Notes: generated by a model not told the origin, from the sequence alone. DNA of 64,000 bases from Lucinisca nassula (GCA_963580285.1 OY757013.1:129267027-129331026); one strand, 5' to 3'; positions 50,488 to 60,560 are shown, counted from the first letter of the stretch. Made by a program: numbers and translations.

Positions 50488-50720
50488 GATTACACACCCA
50501 TGTGATCAAGCGCAGTCTTTCATACATGTAGCCCCAAAAGTTACATTTTTTGTTGATATTTTTTCTTATGCTGCTGCAAACACAGACAGACCGGTTCTAA
50601 TGAGTATCCATAATCTATGTCTTTGATCAAGAATAAATGAAATAATGTAAACCCATGCAAAACCCACTTCTCTCTATATAAACTCGGCTTTTTATGCTAC
50701 TCATTACACGCATTTGTTCG
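50488..50720 (+). mobile_element. MITE-B remnant
   Basis: ATTACACACCCATGTGATC, one core arm (CCGGTTCTAATGAG) and AATAATGTAAACCCATGCAA remain. Confidence 0.7.
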
Positions 50721-51023
50721 GCCCCCGCCCATCGGGGCTTGAAGAAATAGATGGGCGGCATGATGCTTCCACGTAGAGCTGAAACCGACCCGCACACGAG
50801 TACTGGTAGAACCGCTTAGAGGATCTAAGCGTTCCCAGGCAAAGCGGTGCGAGTCGGACCGTTCATGCTTACAAACCCTATTGGTTTCATTAGGCGACAG
50901 GGCTTTGAGATGTCATTTTATCTCAATGTCGGGTAAAAGGCCCACAAAATTGGAAGTAACGCCTTCAAATTGGCCTATAGTGTTGACGGGGACGTTAATC
51001 CCCAATTCAAAGAAACAAACAAA
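50721..51023 (+). mobile_element. SINE-I copy
   Basis: Close to consensus from GGCCCCCGCCCATCGGGGCT to GACGTTAATCCCCAATTC and a (CAAA)n tail. Confidence 0.9.
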
Positions 51024-51129
51024 CTTATTGTGAGTCTTTACAGCGGTAAATTCTTTATAACGGTAAAGGATTGGGGAACAAATACTCTCGTTATAACGAG
51101 GGTCCTTTGTGTGTTGATGTTTCGTTCTC

Positions 51130-51387
51130 CATTACGTAAACACGCCTTTACAAATACATTGGAAATTTTATCGCCGAAAAAGGTAAATTTTAAGAAGAAA
51201 AATTGTGATAATTTTCTTATTTCTGCTCGAAGTATAGATTGTGGGTACACGTTAGAACCGCCTCATCGACAATCTATATTTTAGAGCAGAAATAAGAAAA
51301 ATAAGGTTTACCCGTGCAAACCCCAGTTTGTCTATACAAAAGTGGGGTTCGAGGGGGTGAAAATTGTATAGGTGTGTTTTCGTGATG
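51130..51387 (+). mobile_element. MITE-A, right core arm deleted
   Basis: CATTACGTAAACACGCC to GGTGTGTTTTCGTGATG. After CGCCTCATCGA the sequence jumps to CAATCTATATTTTAGAG. Confidence 0.92.
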
Positions 51388-51465
51388 TCCAACAAAATAG
51401 GTTTTCTCCACCCAAAGTAAGGAAAATAATGCATACCCTTGTATACCACAGTTTTTATATGGGAT

Positions 51466-52342
51466 TAGTTGAACTGGCCTGTTTAATTAACCTGCATGTA
51501 AACATAATTATATGCAGATTGTCCAGACTGGAATTATTTTACACAAAGTATTAGACCGTCCGACACAAAGCTTACCATATGTTAATGCGATTATATACGG
51601 TCTAAGTAGAACAGTTGGAGGAATAATTAAAATCAGCCTGTTTTCAGCAAGCTCTACGGGTAAGAAACGAGGAATCGCCAGAAAAAATTTGATAGCCTAT
51701 TTGTTATAATTTGCATCTAATTCGAAAGTACCATTGAAGTCTGTAATACCGCGTACGTCTGTTTATATTTTCAGGATAATATAAACAGTCCTGAGATGAA
51801 GATATCACAGAATATGAAGCTAATTTGCTAGATGGATATGAAGCCAACAAAAAGAGTTTAGCGTGGTTTTCTTTGTGTACATGTGCCTGGATTATTCATA
51901 ACGCAGTATACACCAGTCTATGTGATTTGGTGTTTTTGGTTGAGGAGTGTTACTTGACATTTGGTATTGGAGTACAGCCTGATTTTCTTCAAGAGGATTT
52001 TGCTATTCGCTTACATTTTAGTGTATCGAATATTTTGAAGCGCTTGTGGAAATTCCAATAGGAGTCATAATTTACTTGGATCTATTTTGTGAGTTAGACT
52101 AGTCTGTTCTACTGTTATTTCAAATAGTTCACGTTTTGAATAGGAAGATTCCAGAGATATACGTGTCTAGATAAGTTTGGTGAAAGAGTTGGAAAATAAT
52201 GCAGAATTTGTAGCCATGACTTAGTTGTGTATACAGAAACAATGAAAGACGCTCCTCGAAGTGAATTCCGTTGGATTTAATAAAGGGGTTGGCGTGTGAT
52301 ATTGTTTGGTGCAGAAAAATATCTTCGTCTGTGATACGTGAA
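51466..52342 (+). other. Unique sequence upstream of the candidate first exon
   Basis: This is one of the longer repeat-free stretches. It may contain the promoter and 5' UTR of the gene starting at 52343. I cannot locate a convincing TATA box or initiator. A 78-aa frame at 51825-52061 has no recognisable domain. Confidence 0.4.
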
Positions 52343-52454
52343 ATGGCAGCAATGATGGACAGTGTTCGACTGACACGCTGGCTGGGGATTTGTTTTGTGT
52401 TGTTCTCTGTGCTCACTATTTCAACGACATCCCTACCGGATCCCTACAGAGTCG
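52343..52454 (+). CDS. Candidate first coding exon: signal peptide, then splice donor
   Basis: From ATG at 52343 the frame encodes about 37 residues. A short basic N-region (MAAMMDSVRLTRW) precedes a hydrophobic core (LGICFVLFSVLTIS), a polar region (TTSLPDPYRV) and then GTCG followed by GTAAGT at 52455. GTAAGT is a near-ideal 5' splice site and leaves the exon in phase 1. The layout is that of a secreted or type-I membrane protein whose mature part lies in later exons. An in-frame upstream ATG at 52271 would add 24 residues and spoil the signal peptide, so I prefer 52343. No second exon was recognised downstream in the window, and the protein family is unknown. A hAT-like MITE lies 31 bp into the proposed intron. 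Confidence 0.5.
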
Positions 52455-52485
52455 GTAAGTAACCGCATGTGTAACAGGTATCCCG

Positions 52486-52786
52486 CAGAGGCGTAGCCAT
52501 GAATTTGATATTGGTGCGACCCAAACATATACAGCGCCGAAGCCGCAAAGCCCTCCTAGGGAAGGGGTGAGGGTCCATGGAAAATTGTTGAAAAAAATGC
52601 TGCATTCTGGTGGCTTCTAGGGTATTTTGTGAAGGGTTTTCTCTGCTAGAATGATAGAAATAATTTTGCACTTTTTGCCAAGAATTATGCTCTATTTGTG
52701 TCAAAGTTATTGGCGAGACTAGTCGCACCAATACAAAATATTGGTGAGACCAAATCGCACCAATCTCACCAACAGCTACGCCCATG
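52486..52786. mobile_element. hAT-like MITE, copy 2
   Basis: Ends CAGAGGCGTAGCCATG and, inverted, CATGGGCGTAGCTGTTG. TCCCG flanks both sides (52481-52485 and 52787-52791). Inner sequence TTGGTGCGAC / GTCGCACCAA is also inverted. The same 5-bp duplication length as 8017-8587 supports a common class. Confidence 0.78.
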
Positions 52787-52819
52787 TCCCGTCTCCCGTT
52801 GTCTGGGTATCTCATTTCT

Positions 52820-53152
52820 GTGGGTTCGAGCCAAGTTCTGCAACGGAAGGTCAGGTGGTTTTTCTCCGGTTATTCTGGTTTTCGCCAACCTCATATAAAC
52901 GATCGGGACTGTAACGAAACCAAACAAACATTCTTTAGTGGAGATTGATCATGAAATCTTTTTCTATACGGTCATTCTCTCCCTTCCGCTGATTCAAGAA
53001 GGGCAGTTGTCAGTTTCTGACGAAAGAATGAGCACTGTACTGGTTAACCGCCTACGTATAAGCCTGCTCAGTGTCGATAGGTAAACTGTCCGGCTAAAAA
53101 TGACCTAAATAGTATTGACCGGGCCGTTAAACTCTAATACAAACAAACAAAG
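52820..53152 (+). mobile_element. SINE-IV fragment followed by SINE-II body
   Basis: 52820-52928 has GTGGGTTCGAGCCAAG, CTGCAACGGAAGGTCAGG and an A-rich tail. 52930-53152 is SINE-II from CATTCTTTAGTGGAGATTGA to GGGCCGTTAAACTC and (CAAA)n; its tRNA head is absent. Confidence 0.8.
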
Positions 53153-53188
53153 AAACCAAACATACCTAAAATGATTACATGATTGTTG

Positions 53189-53487
53189 CATCACGCAAAC
53201 ACGCATATAAAGATTTAATTTTGATCCCCGTATACCGCAATTTTATATAGTAAAGCCTGGTTTAACAGGGGTATACAATATGTTTTTCTTATTTCTGCTT
53301 TAAAAAACATAGATTGTCGATACTCGTTAGAACCGCCTCGTCGAAGCGGTTCTAACGAGTTTCGACAATCTATGTTTCGACCAGAAATATGAAAAATATC
53401 AGGAATTTTTTTTTGTCTGAAAATTTGCATTTTTGGTGGTTGAAATTTTCAATATATTTATTTGTAAATAGGCGTGTTTGCATGGTG
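53189..53487 (-). mobile_element. MITE-A with GTCGA variant core arms
   Basis: CATCACGCAAACACGC to GGCGTGTTTGCATGGTG. Both outer core arms carry TTGTCGA / TCGACAA where others have TTGTGGG / CCCACAA. Confidence 0.92.
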
Positions 53488-53675
53488 TTGGATCACGAAG
53501 AGATCATTGCCTAGCATTAGAAGAAATCTTCCGATCGTTTTCAGTTTGGGCTAGTCAACACAATTTGTCATATCGAGCCGGTCAGTTTATAAAACTACAA
53601 TTTTCTTGGGTATGCTTTTACACATTTGGCTAACCAGTATAGTGCACATTTTTCTTCTTCTTCTTCTTCTTCTTC

Positions 53676-53892
53676 CAATTATGAAAATACGCCTATATAA
53701 TTTTGACCCCCTCAAACCCGTCTTTGATATAGTAGAACTTGGGTTTACAGGGGTATACATTATTTTTCTCATTTCTGCTCAAAAACATATATTGTGGGTA
53801 CTCTTTTGAACCGCCTCGTCGAGGCGGTTCTAACGAGTTGAGCAGAAATAAGAAGATTGTTCAATATACTTGAATAGGTATATTTTGTAATG
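53676..53892 (-). mobile_element. MITE-A, right half shortened
   Basis: CAATTATGAAAATACGCC to GGTATATTTTGTAATG; after the core the right side jumps to GAGTTGAGCAGAAATAAGAA. It is preceded by (CTT)n at 53651-53674. Confidence 0.85.
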
Positions 53893-54315
53893 CGTTCCAT
53901 GGTTTGTACGTGCAAAACGTTTTTCTGTGAAATACATTATCGACTTAGTACGCAGTGGTTTATCTTACAAACTAAACATGCTCTGCGCACATTGTATTTG
54001 ATTTATGCAGTTACATGTATAACACATGCGTTTCATGTCAATCATCTGGACGGGATGACCTTTGATCGTGGTTAATAGCGTTTGTTTCGTTCTGACATTG
54101 GGATATGGAGATTGCCGAGTTACTGATTTCAAATAGAATAAAGAACAATGTAAACAACAACAACTACACCAACACACAAAACCTAATGTTATTTCAGTGT
54201 ACAGCGAAAACAATACTTGTGCGATGTGTATGTTTGAGGCATTTTACGGTCCTTTCAAGATTATTTCGAGCCTATCGTTAATCGGGGCCTGGGGGTTGCG
54301 AAACCCGAGACATTC
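53893..54315. other. Unassigned sequence
   Basis: A candidate interval for a second exon of the gene at 52343, but no acceptor-bounded coding-like frame convinced me. Confidence 0.4.
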
Positions 54316-54905
54316 CATTACGATAACACACCCGTGCAAATTGATGCATTTTTACACATCTCCAAAATGACCATTTTTCTGTTGAAAATCCGTGATATTT
54401 TTCTTATAATTGTTTGATTTGAGGTTTAACGTCCCCGTCAACACTGTAAAGGTCATTTTGGAGACGTTGCTTCCAATTTTGTGGGACTTTTACCCAACAT
54501 TGAGATGAAATGACATCTCAAGCCCTGTCGCCCAATGAAACCAATAGGGTTTATTAGCATGGACGGTCCGCCTCGCACCGCGGTTCCTGGACAGGCTTAG
54601 ATCCTCTAAGCGGTTTACCAGTACTAGTGTGCGGGCCGGATTCAGCTCTGCGTGGAAGCATCATGCAGCCCATATATTTCTTCAAGCCCCTATGGGCGGG
54701 GGCTGATTTTTCTTATAAATACTGCAAACTTAGGTTGTGGCTGCTCGTTAGAACCGCCTCATTGAGGCGGTTCTAAAGAGTACCCACAACCTATGTCTTG
54801 GAGCAAGAATAAGAAAAAATAATGTATACCCCCATAAACCCCAGTTTTCTCTGTATAAAGTGGGGTATAGGGGGGTCTTCATTTCACGGACTTGTTCACG
54901 TGATG
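54316..54905 (+). mobile_element. MITE-B split by a SINE-I
   Basis: CATTACGATAACACACCCGT to CACGGACTTGTTCACGTGAT then G. The host sequence GATATTTTTCTTATA is broken at 54409. Confidence 0.93.
54410..54705 (-). mobile_element. SINE-I in MITE-B with 13-bp duplication
   Basis: ATTTTTCTTATAA at 54397-54409 and 54706-54718. The SINE is close to the copy at 4626-4930 (both have CGCCTCGCACCGCGGTTCC), so the two likely share a recent source. Confidence 0.94.
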
Positions 54906-54974
54906 CCAAGAGACAAAACAGCTGGCATTCGGTTGGCGTCTCAAATGTTGCCCGACTCAGACTAGAACAAAAGA

Positions 54975-55465
54975 GCATAGCAACAGAGAAAGGTTGGTTT
55001 TTGTTTGTTTGTTTGATTTGAGGTTTAACGTCCCCGTCAGCACTGTAAAGGTCACTTTGGAGACATTGCTTCCAATTTTGTGGGACTTTTACCCGACATT
55101 GAGATGAAATGACATCTCAAGCCCTGCCGCCCAATGAAACAAATGGTTTATAAGCATGGACGGCCCAACTCGCACCGCTTTACCTGGGCACGCTTAGATC
55201 CTCTAAGTGGTTTTCCAGTACATGTACTCGTGTGCTGGTCGGTTTCAGCTCTGCATGGAAGCATCATGCAGCCTATCTATTTCTTCAAGCCCAGGCCGCG
55301 AGAAAGGTTGATGTTTTGTGATAGCCAAAAGATAATTCTGCAGAAAAAAAAAAAAAAAAAAAAAACTCTGTTGTGGGTATTCATTAGGACCGCTCCGACG
55401 AGGCGGTTCTAATGAATACCCACAATATAGGTTTATATGCAGAAATAAGGAAAACTATCCTTCAG
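54975..55465. mobile_element. MITE-C split by a SINE-I
   Basis: The left end ATAGCAACAGAGAAAGGTTG is interrupted and resumes with ATGTTTTGTGATAGCC. An A run of ~22 replaces part of the left arm (55343-55365). The right half TTCATTAGGACCGC...GGTTCTAATGAATACCC and AACTATCCTTCAGTT are intact. Confidence 0.88.
54997..55299 (-). mobile_element. SINE-I in MITE-C with 11-bp duplication
   Basis: GAGAAAGGTTG at 54986-54996 and 55300-55310. The head end is slightly altered (AAGCCCAGGCCGC). Confidence 0.93.
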
Positions 55466-55855
55466 TTACCCCTGTGACAGTTTCAACTCGAACAAGGGCA
55501 TCAAAAGTAAACAACTCACAGTATCACAGGTACCAGTCCTACAGTGATGCCCTGAAAAATTCCTTCTTCCCTAGGACTATTCCCCAGTGGAATAGTCTTC
55601 CCTCTTCTGTGGTGAATGCTAAGACTGCAGAGGAGTTCAAAGCCCATACAGTGTAAGATTGAGACTCAGAGGTATGCGTTTTAGTATACCTCTGTTATTC
55701 AGATTGTAAATAGTTTTAAGGACTCATCCAGTGACTTCTCTTTTTTTTTTTTTTTTTCAGCTAAATTCTAAATTTAGCTACGCACCCAACTGAGGTAATG
55801 GCCAAATATGACCGACTCAGTATAAGAAGATAGATAGATAGATAGATATCTGTTG
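55466..55855 (+). pseudogene. 3' end of a CR1-like LINE ORF2 plus 3' tail
   Basis: Sixty codons to the stop at 55656 contain R-T-R-A-S near the start and SFFPRTIPQWNSLPSSVV followed by EEFKAHTV. This is the usual C-terminal signature of many invertebrate LINE reverse transcriptases. Downstream is a ~190-bp non-coding tail with a T run (55742-55758) and a terminal (GATA)n microsatellite (55832-55848), as expected for a LINE 3' end. The 5' side is truncated exactly at the MITE-C right end. Confidence 0.82.
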
Positions 55856-55888
55856 TTATGAATGATTGTTCGAGCATCTTCCTTAGGG

Positions 55889-55955
55889 TGCCCAGCGAAG
55901 ACTGTGATCAGACTGGGGCTTGAGCACAGTCTGATCAATGTTCTCGCTGTGCGCT
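55889..55955. repeat. Family G hairpin
   Basis: GCCCAGCGAAGACTGTGATC and GATCAATGTTCTCGCTGTGC form an imperfect foldback. Confidence 0.7.
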
Positions 55956-56041
55956 TAATTATGCAAATAGGGACTGTTTAATGATGGTGTAATAAAATAT
56001 GTTTTGTAACTCATAACAGAAAAAATAGGTGGTAAAGTAGG

Positions 56042-56302
56042 TTTTATTTGTTTATACTGAGGTTTAACGTCCCCGTTAACACTATGTAGGTCACTTCAAA
56101 TTGTGTGGGACTTTTACCCGAAATCGAGATGAAATGACATCTCAAGCACTGCCGCCCGATGAAACCAATTGTGTTTATATGCATGGACGGTCCTGTTCGC
56201 ATCACTTTGCCTTGGCAGGCTTAGACCTTCTAGGTGGTTTGCCAGTCGGAGAAGCACCATGTAGCCCAATCTATTTCTCCTAGCCCTGATGATCGGGGGC
56301 CT
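56042..56302 (-). mobile_element. SINE-I with two internal deletions
   Basis: The ATTTTGGAGACGTTGCTTCC block is missing (joined as GTAGGTCACTTCAAATTG) and the TACTCGTGTGCGG block is missing near 56245. Confidence 0.82.
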
Positions 56303-56387
56303 TTGGTACTGAAGGCAGGTAGGAATGTAACTAGAAACATAGCTCCGGATATGGAAGAATAGCGGGGATAAGTTTCATTATGTCCTT

Positions 56388-56480
56388 CAGAAAATATGTT
56401 GTATCGCCTCAATGAGGCGATTCTAACAAGTACCCACAACGTATGTTTGATGGAGAAATATATGAAAAAAATATCCCTAA
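56388..56480. repeat. HP-core remnant
   Basis: GTATCGCCTCAATGAGGCGA and TTCTAACAAGTACCCACAAC remain, with AGAAATATATGAAAAAAAT after. Confidence 0.7.
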
Positions 56481-56497
56481 ATGGCCAAATCATCCTC

Positions 56498-56797
56498 AGT
56501 TTGTTTGTTTGATTTAAGGTTTAACGTCCCCGTCAATACTGTAAAGGTCATTTTGGAGACATTGCTTCCAATTTTGTGGGACTTTTTCCCGACAATGAGA
56601 TGAAATGACATCTCAAGCCCTGTCGCCCAATGAAACCAATAGGGTTTATAAGCATGGACGGGCCGACTCGCACCGTATTGCCTGGGCAGGCTTGGATCCT
56701 CTAAGCGGTTTACCAGTACTCGTGTGCGGGTCGGTTTCAGCTCTGCGTGGAAGCATCATGCAGCCCATATATTTCTTCAAGCTCCGATGGGCGGGCT
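56498..56797 (-). mobile_element. SINE-I, full length
   Basis: Near consensus. CTCAGT flanks both sides (56492-56497; 56798-56803), a possible short duplication. A C/A homopolymer block follows at 56840-56890. Confidence 0.88.
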
Positions 56798-56853
56798 CAG
56801 TGCTCCTTAACTGAAGCTATCTATAAATATGCGAATTTAGCCCCCCCCCCCCC

Positions 56854-56884
<31 letters not shown>

Positions 56885-57019
56885 AAGAAAACACACACAC
56901 AAAACACATGTACCGCATAATAATAAAAGTCATAATTCGAACTAAGTCATGATTCGAAATTATTATGTATTTTAGAAAAACAAAATCAGGTTTCACCAGT
57001 ACATATCAACAAATAATTT

Positions 57020-57172
57020 ATGCATTTTATGATGAATGAAGGATAGGTTTGGTAAATTCTCCATAAAAACCTATGTTGTGAGTATTCATTAGAACCGCCT
57101 CGTCGAGGCGGTTCTAATGAGTACCGACAACATTGGTTTATATGGGAAATCCTTCAATTATCACAGAATACT
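57020..57172. mobile_element. MITE-C copy, ends decayed
   Basis: AGGATAGGTTTGGTAAATTC, AACCTATGTTGTGAGTATTC, perfect GAACCGCCTCGTCGAGGCGG, then AATCCTTCAATTATCACA. Confidence 0.85.
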
Positions 57173-57519
57173 TACATGTACCTTACCTGTTGCTATGCCT
57201 GGTGCCAGAGGCTAACATATTTAGACTTGATTTAACCCGTGGCGACTTCTTTGATATTTCCCCGAGCGCGCGTGCTCGAGGACCCCTTTTCTCTCGTCTC
57301 GTCGCGAACATTCATCATCCAGGACATCAGCCTCCCAAGATTTCTGCATACTAGCATGTCTTATCAGTCTATAAACGTATGATGTCTATTATATACTAAC
57401 TAGGATTGACATTTAATGCACTCAGTTTAAGATAAACCTCTTTTATGTGCAGTGAAAACCCGATGTTTACAATGCTATCGAAAAATGGGAAAGATATCTT
57501 TTCTCCCAAAACGAGCAAA
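57173..57519. other. Unassigned sequence
   Basis: The 73-aa frame to 57354 starts in MITE-C and is not convincing. GCGCGCGTGCTCGAGG at about 57265 is GC-rich. Confidence 0.45.
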
Positions 57520-58073
57520 TTTTGTTTGTTTGTTTGTGATATAAGGTCATTGGAGACGTTGCTTCCAATTTTGTGGGACGTTTACCCGACATTGAGATAA
57601 AAATGACATCTCAAGCCCTGTCGCCCAATGAATCCAATACTGTTTATAAACATGGACGGGCCGACTCGCGCCGCTTTGTCGGGGCAGACTTAGATCCTCT
57701 AAGCGGGTTACCAGACTACCAGTACTCGTGTGCGGGTCTGTGTCAGCTCTGCGTTGAAACATCATGCAGCCCATTTATTTCTTCAAGTCCCAGTGGGCGG
57801 GGGCCGTGGGCTTGGAGAAATAGATTGGGCTGTATGTTTCTTTATTGAAGAAGACTGAGGTGTAACCGACCGAAAGTTTGTGTAATTATAAACCCCCCAG
57901 GAAGACTTAGCCTTCCCACGAAAAGTGGTGCGAGTTGCGGACGTCCCTTAAACGCAAGCGGATTCTTTGGGCGGTAGGATCTTAATGTCGGATAAAAGTC
58001 CACCAAATTGGAAGCAACGTCTCCAAATTGACCTTAATACTGTTCACGGGGCCGTAACATCTCGACAAACGCA
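57520..58073. mobile_element. Inverted SINE-I pair
   Basis: A reverse copy lacking its GTTTAACGTCC tail block (57520-57803) meets a decayed forward copy (57804-58073) head to head at GGGGGCCGTGGGCTTGGAG. The tails point outward. Confidence 0.82.
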
Positions 58074-58239
58074 TGTTCTAGGTATACTGATAATAAATAA
58101 TAAGTTTTGACGCAAATCAACCTGGTAATCTCATTACCAATTATTTCTTACTTGAAGATTAGGTGCAGATTTTTGAGTACCATAACCTTGTACATGTGTT
58201 GAGTTTAGATCAGGATGTATATCGTCCTAATACCACAGG

Positions 58240-58450
58240 TTTTTTCCTTTACCCTTACCCTACTGTTCACGACAACCCCTATCTTTGCAAACAGTGCAGA
58301 TCATGATCAGATGGCTTCTGATCAGGATCTACACTGTTTGCCATATATTTTGTGAATTTGAACAAATTACTTTATATCAAGTAATTTGATTGGTCAACAG
58401 GAAGAAATGGGTGTGGCAAATAAATTTATTTAGCAGGATATGTTTCGGTT
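58240..58450 (+). mobile_element. Family P foldback element
   Basis: Hairpin at 58283-58342 (GCAAACAGTGCAGATCATGA arm). The right flank GGGTGTGGCAAATAAATTTA matches the inverted flank of the TTAA element at 17589-17783, linking P hairpins to TTAA MITEs. Confidence 0.75.
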
Positions 58451-58574
58451 GAAAGCGTTACTACGGAAAAATTCTTCTTGCGCATGTTATTTACTGTAAT
58501 TTTGTTTTGTTTTGTTTTGTTTTTACACGCAGTAAAGTTTTAGAAATGGTACGAGCACCGATAACTTGTTTACC

Positions 58575-58735
58575 ATTGAAGCCTCCGTGGTGTAGTGGTT
58601 ACGCTACTCGCCTTGGAATTCAGGGGTCGCAGGATCGATCCCGGGCTTCTCCAGACTTTCGGATGAGTCTTTTGACCGATGTCCCGTCTCCGTATGACCT
58701 TAGCTGTGGGTGGGACGTAAAACTCAAACACATAG
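58575..58735 (+). mobile_element. SINE-III, full-length head
   Basis: GAAGCCTCCGTGGTGTAGTG (A box within) and AGGATCGATCCCGGG (B box), then CCAGACTTTCGGATGAGTC, CCCGTCTCCGTATGACCTTA, GGGACGTAAAACTCAAAC. This is the best copy for defining the family. Confidence 0.88.
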
Positions 58736-59010
58736 AGGATATTTGATTTTTTCAGTGTAAGATCGAATTTTATTTCATCGAATGAACACCAAAACTGTTA
58801 TTTTCACGAGTGGCGTAGCCACGAGTGAAAATAGCAGTTTTGGTGTTCATGAGTGAAATAAATTTGATCTTGCACTGAAAAAAATCAAATTTTCTGTTTC
58901 TTACATGCTTCAAAAGGCAATATTTAGCGTCTTTAATGGTGTCGCTCACATTCGGAGAAAATTTATCTTTGTTCCTGTTCGTTTCGCGTCAATTTAGTGG
59001 TGTCCATCGT
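58736..59010 (+). repeat. Family N element with 150-bp near-perfect palindrome
   Basis: 58741-58890 folds back on itself. ATTTGATTTTTTCAGTGTAA pairs with the far end and the arms meet at GAGTGGCGTAGCCACGAGTG. A unique 120-bp 3' segment follows (CTTACATGCTTCAAAAGG, GTGGTGTCCATCGTGTTTAG). Confidence 0.9.
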
Positions 59011-59310
59011 GTTTAGTGGGTATACTATTGGGTGTAAACTGAAAGTTTGCACCTGAGAAATGGCCTGGGATGGTATTATTATGAATGATTAATGAAATAA
59101 TTGAGAGAGTAGTTTTCCAAAGAAGTTGCTGGCAAGTCTAACGTCGCGCGACAAAAGACGTGACGTCAGCGTCATAAATGACGTCAGTAACGTCCCCGTC
59201 ACACATGAACGGGCTGTGCGTCAATTAGAACACATTTCAGTATTGTTCAGTTATCTGACAAAGATAAAATTGAAATTAGAGTTAGATTTGAAGAAAAAAG
59301 TAGTCCCAAA

Positions 59311-59377
59311 CAGTGAAAAATAAAAAATCGTATTTTCACTGTTTGAAACAGTGAAAATATCGATTTATATTTCACTG
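59311..59377. repeat. 67-bp AT-rich palindrome
   Basis: CAGTGAAAAATAAAAAATCG and its partner meet at TTTTCACTGTTTGAAACAGT then GAAAA. Confidence 0.88.
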
Positions 59378-59439
59378 ATAAATCTCTATCATTCATTGAA
59401 AAGCATGTAAGAATCACTTATTTACCGTTACGTTAATAA

Positions 59440-59870
59440 ATCGAAGTAATGAACTCATCTGTAATCCCCACTTTGTGTAGAGAAAACTGGGGTTTACATT
59501 ATCCTTTTTGTTTCTGGCCCGAAACATAGATTGTGGGTACTCGTTAAAGGCCCAAAACATAGATTGTGGGTACTCGTTAGAGGTCCAAAACACAGATTGT
59601 GGGTACTCGTTAGAGGCACAAAACATAGATTTGGGGTACTCGTTAGAACCGCATCGATGGGTCCAAAACATAAATTGTGGGTACTCGTTAGGACCGCCTC
59701 GATGGGGCCAAAACATAGGTTGTGGGTACTCATTAGAACCGTCTCGATGGGTCCAAAACATAGATTGTGGGTACTCCTTAGAACCGCCTCATTGAGGCGG
59801 TTCTAACGAGCACCTATATTCTATGTTTTAAATTTGAACCAGAAATAAGATGAACAGGTCAATTTTCATT
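59440..59870 (-). mobile_element. HP-core MITE (B-type) with seven-fold amplified core arm
   Basis: Left half from CCCCACTTTGTGTAGAGAAA. Units beginning near 59521, 59554, 59587, 59620, 59665, 59710 and 59755 each contain CATAGATTGTGGGTACTCGT or a close variant. The first three are about 33 bp, the next three about 45 bp (they include ACCGCCTCGATGGG). The seventh runs into the complete hairpin. The right half decays after AACCAGAAATAAGA. The 79-115-aa frames here only read the tandem units. Confidence 0.93.
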
Positions 59871-59939
59871 GATCACAAAAATACCAGTGTTGGATATGTT
59901 CGTCACACCGATGTGTTATCCCGATGCATGACTGACTGG

Positions 59940-60190
59940 AGCCGGCCTCATGCGCATCTGACTGGTGATCAGGACGCGGGTTCGATACCTGCCGGGGTTG
60001 GCATCATTCTTTCGTGGAGGCTGATCAGGTCATCCTCTCCCGCTGATTCAAGAAGGGCAGTTGTCAGTTTGTGGTAGAAAATGTGTGCACTGTTGTACTT
60101 GTTATCCGCTGCCCAGGAAAAGTGCGGATAGGAAAGTTGACCGTCTGAAAAATGACGTAAATAGTGATGACTGGGCCGTTAAAAACTCAA
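59940..60190 (+). mobile_element. SINE-II copy with head
   Basis: CATCTGACTGGTGATCAGGA then ACGCGGGTTCGATACC (B box), CGCTGATTCAAGAAGGGCAG, AATGACGTAAATAGTGATGA and GGGCCGTTAAAAACTC, followed by A/C runs. Confidence 0.88.
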
Positions 60191-60322
60191 AAAAAAAAAA
60201 AAAAAACCACACAAAAAAAAAAAAACAAAAAAAAAACCTGGAATTCGTTCGTTGAGTCCTAAAAATTCTTCCTATAGCTTCAGATAACACGTTTAGGGAT
60301 AATATAGGGAGATTGATTTACG

Positions 60323-60560
60323 GGCCTCCGTGGCCTAGTGGATAAGAGCGCTGACTCTTAGTCATTAGGTCTCTCACCGCCGTAGGTTCGAGCCTCGCTC
60401 GGGCCACGTGTGAGACGCCAAGTTCTGCAACGGAAGGTCAGGTGGTTTTTCTCCGGGTACTCCGGTTTTCGCCCACCTGTGATTAACGATCGGCTCGATA
60501 TGAGTGAAATAATCTTGAAAGGGCCGTAAAACCCAAACCAAAAAAAAAAAAAAAAAAAAT
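60323..60560 (+). mobile_element. SINE-IV, reference full-length copy
   Basis: GGGCCTCCGTGGCCTAGTGG (A box), GTAGGTTCGAGCCTCG (B box), TGCAACGGAAGGTCAGGTGG, GATTAACGATCGGCTCGATA, AATCTTGAAAGGGCCGTAAA and a ~20-nt A tail. Confidence 0.9.

Noticed and set aside
51825..52061. 78-aa frame upstream of the candidate first exon
   Set aside because: No domain, no splice context and the composition resembles random AT-rich sequence.
59414..59806. 79-115-aa frames with repeated C-G-Y-S-L or L-W-V-L-V-R motifs
   Set aside because: Translations of the amplified MITE core arm. Similar short frames at every MITE-A/B core are the same artefact.
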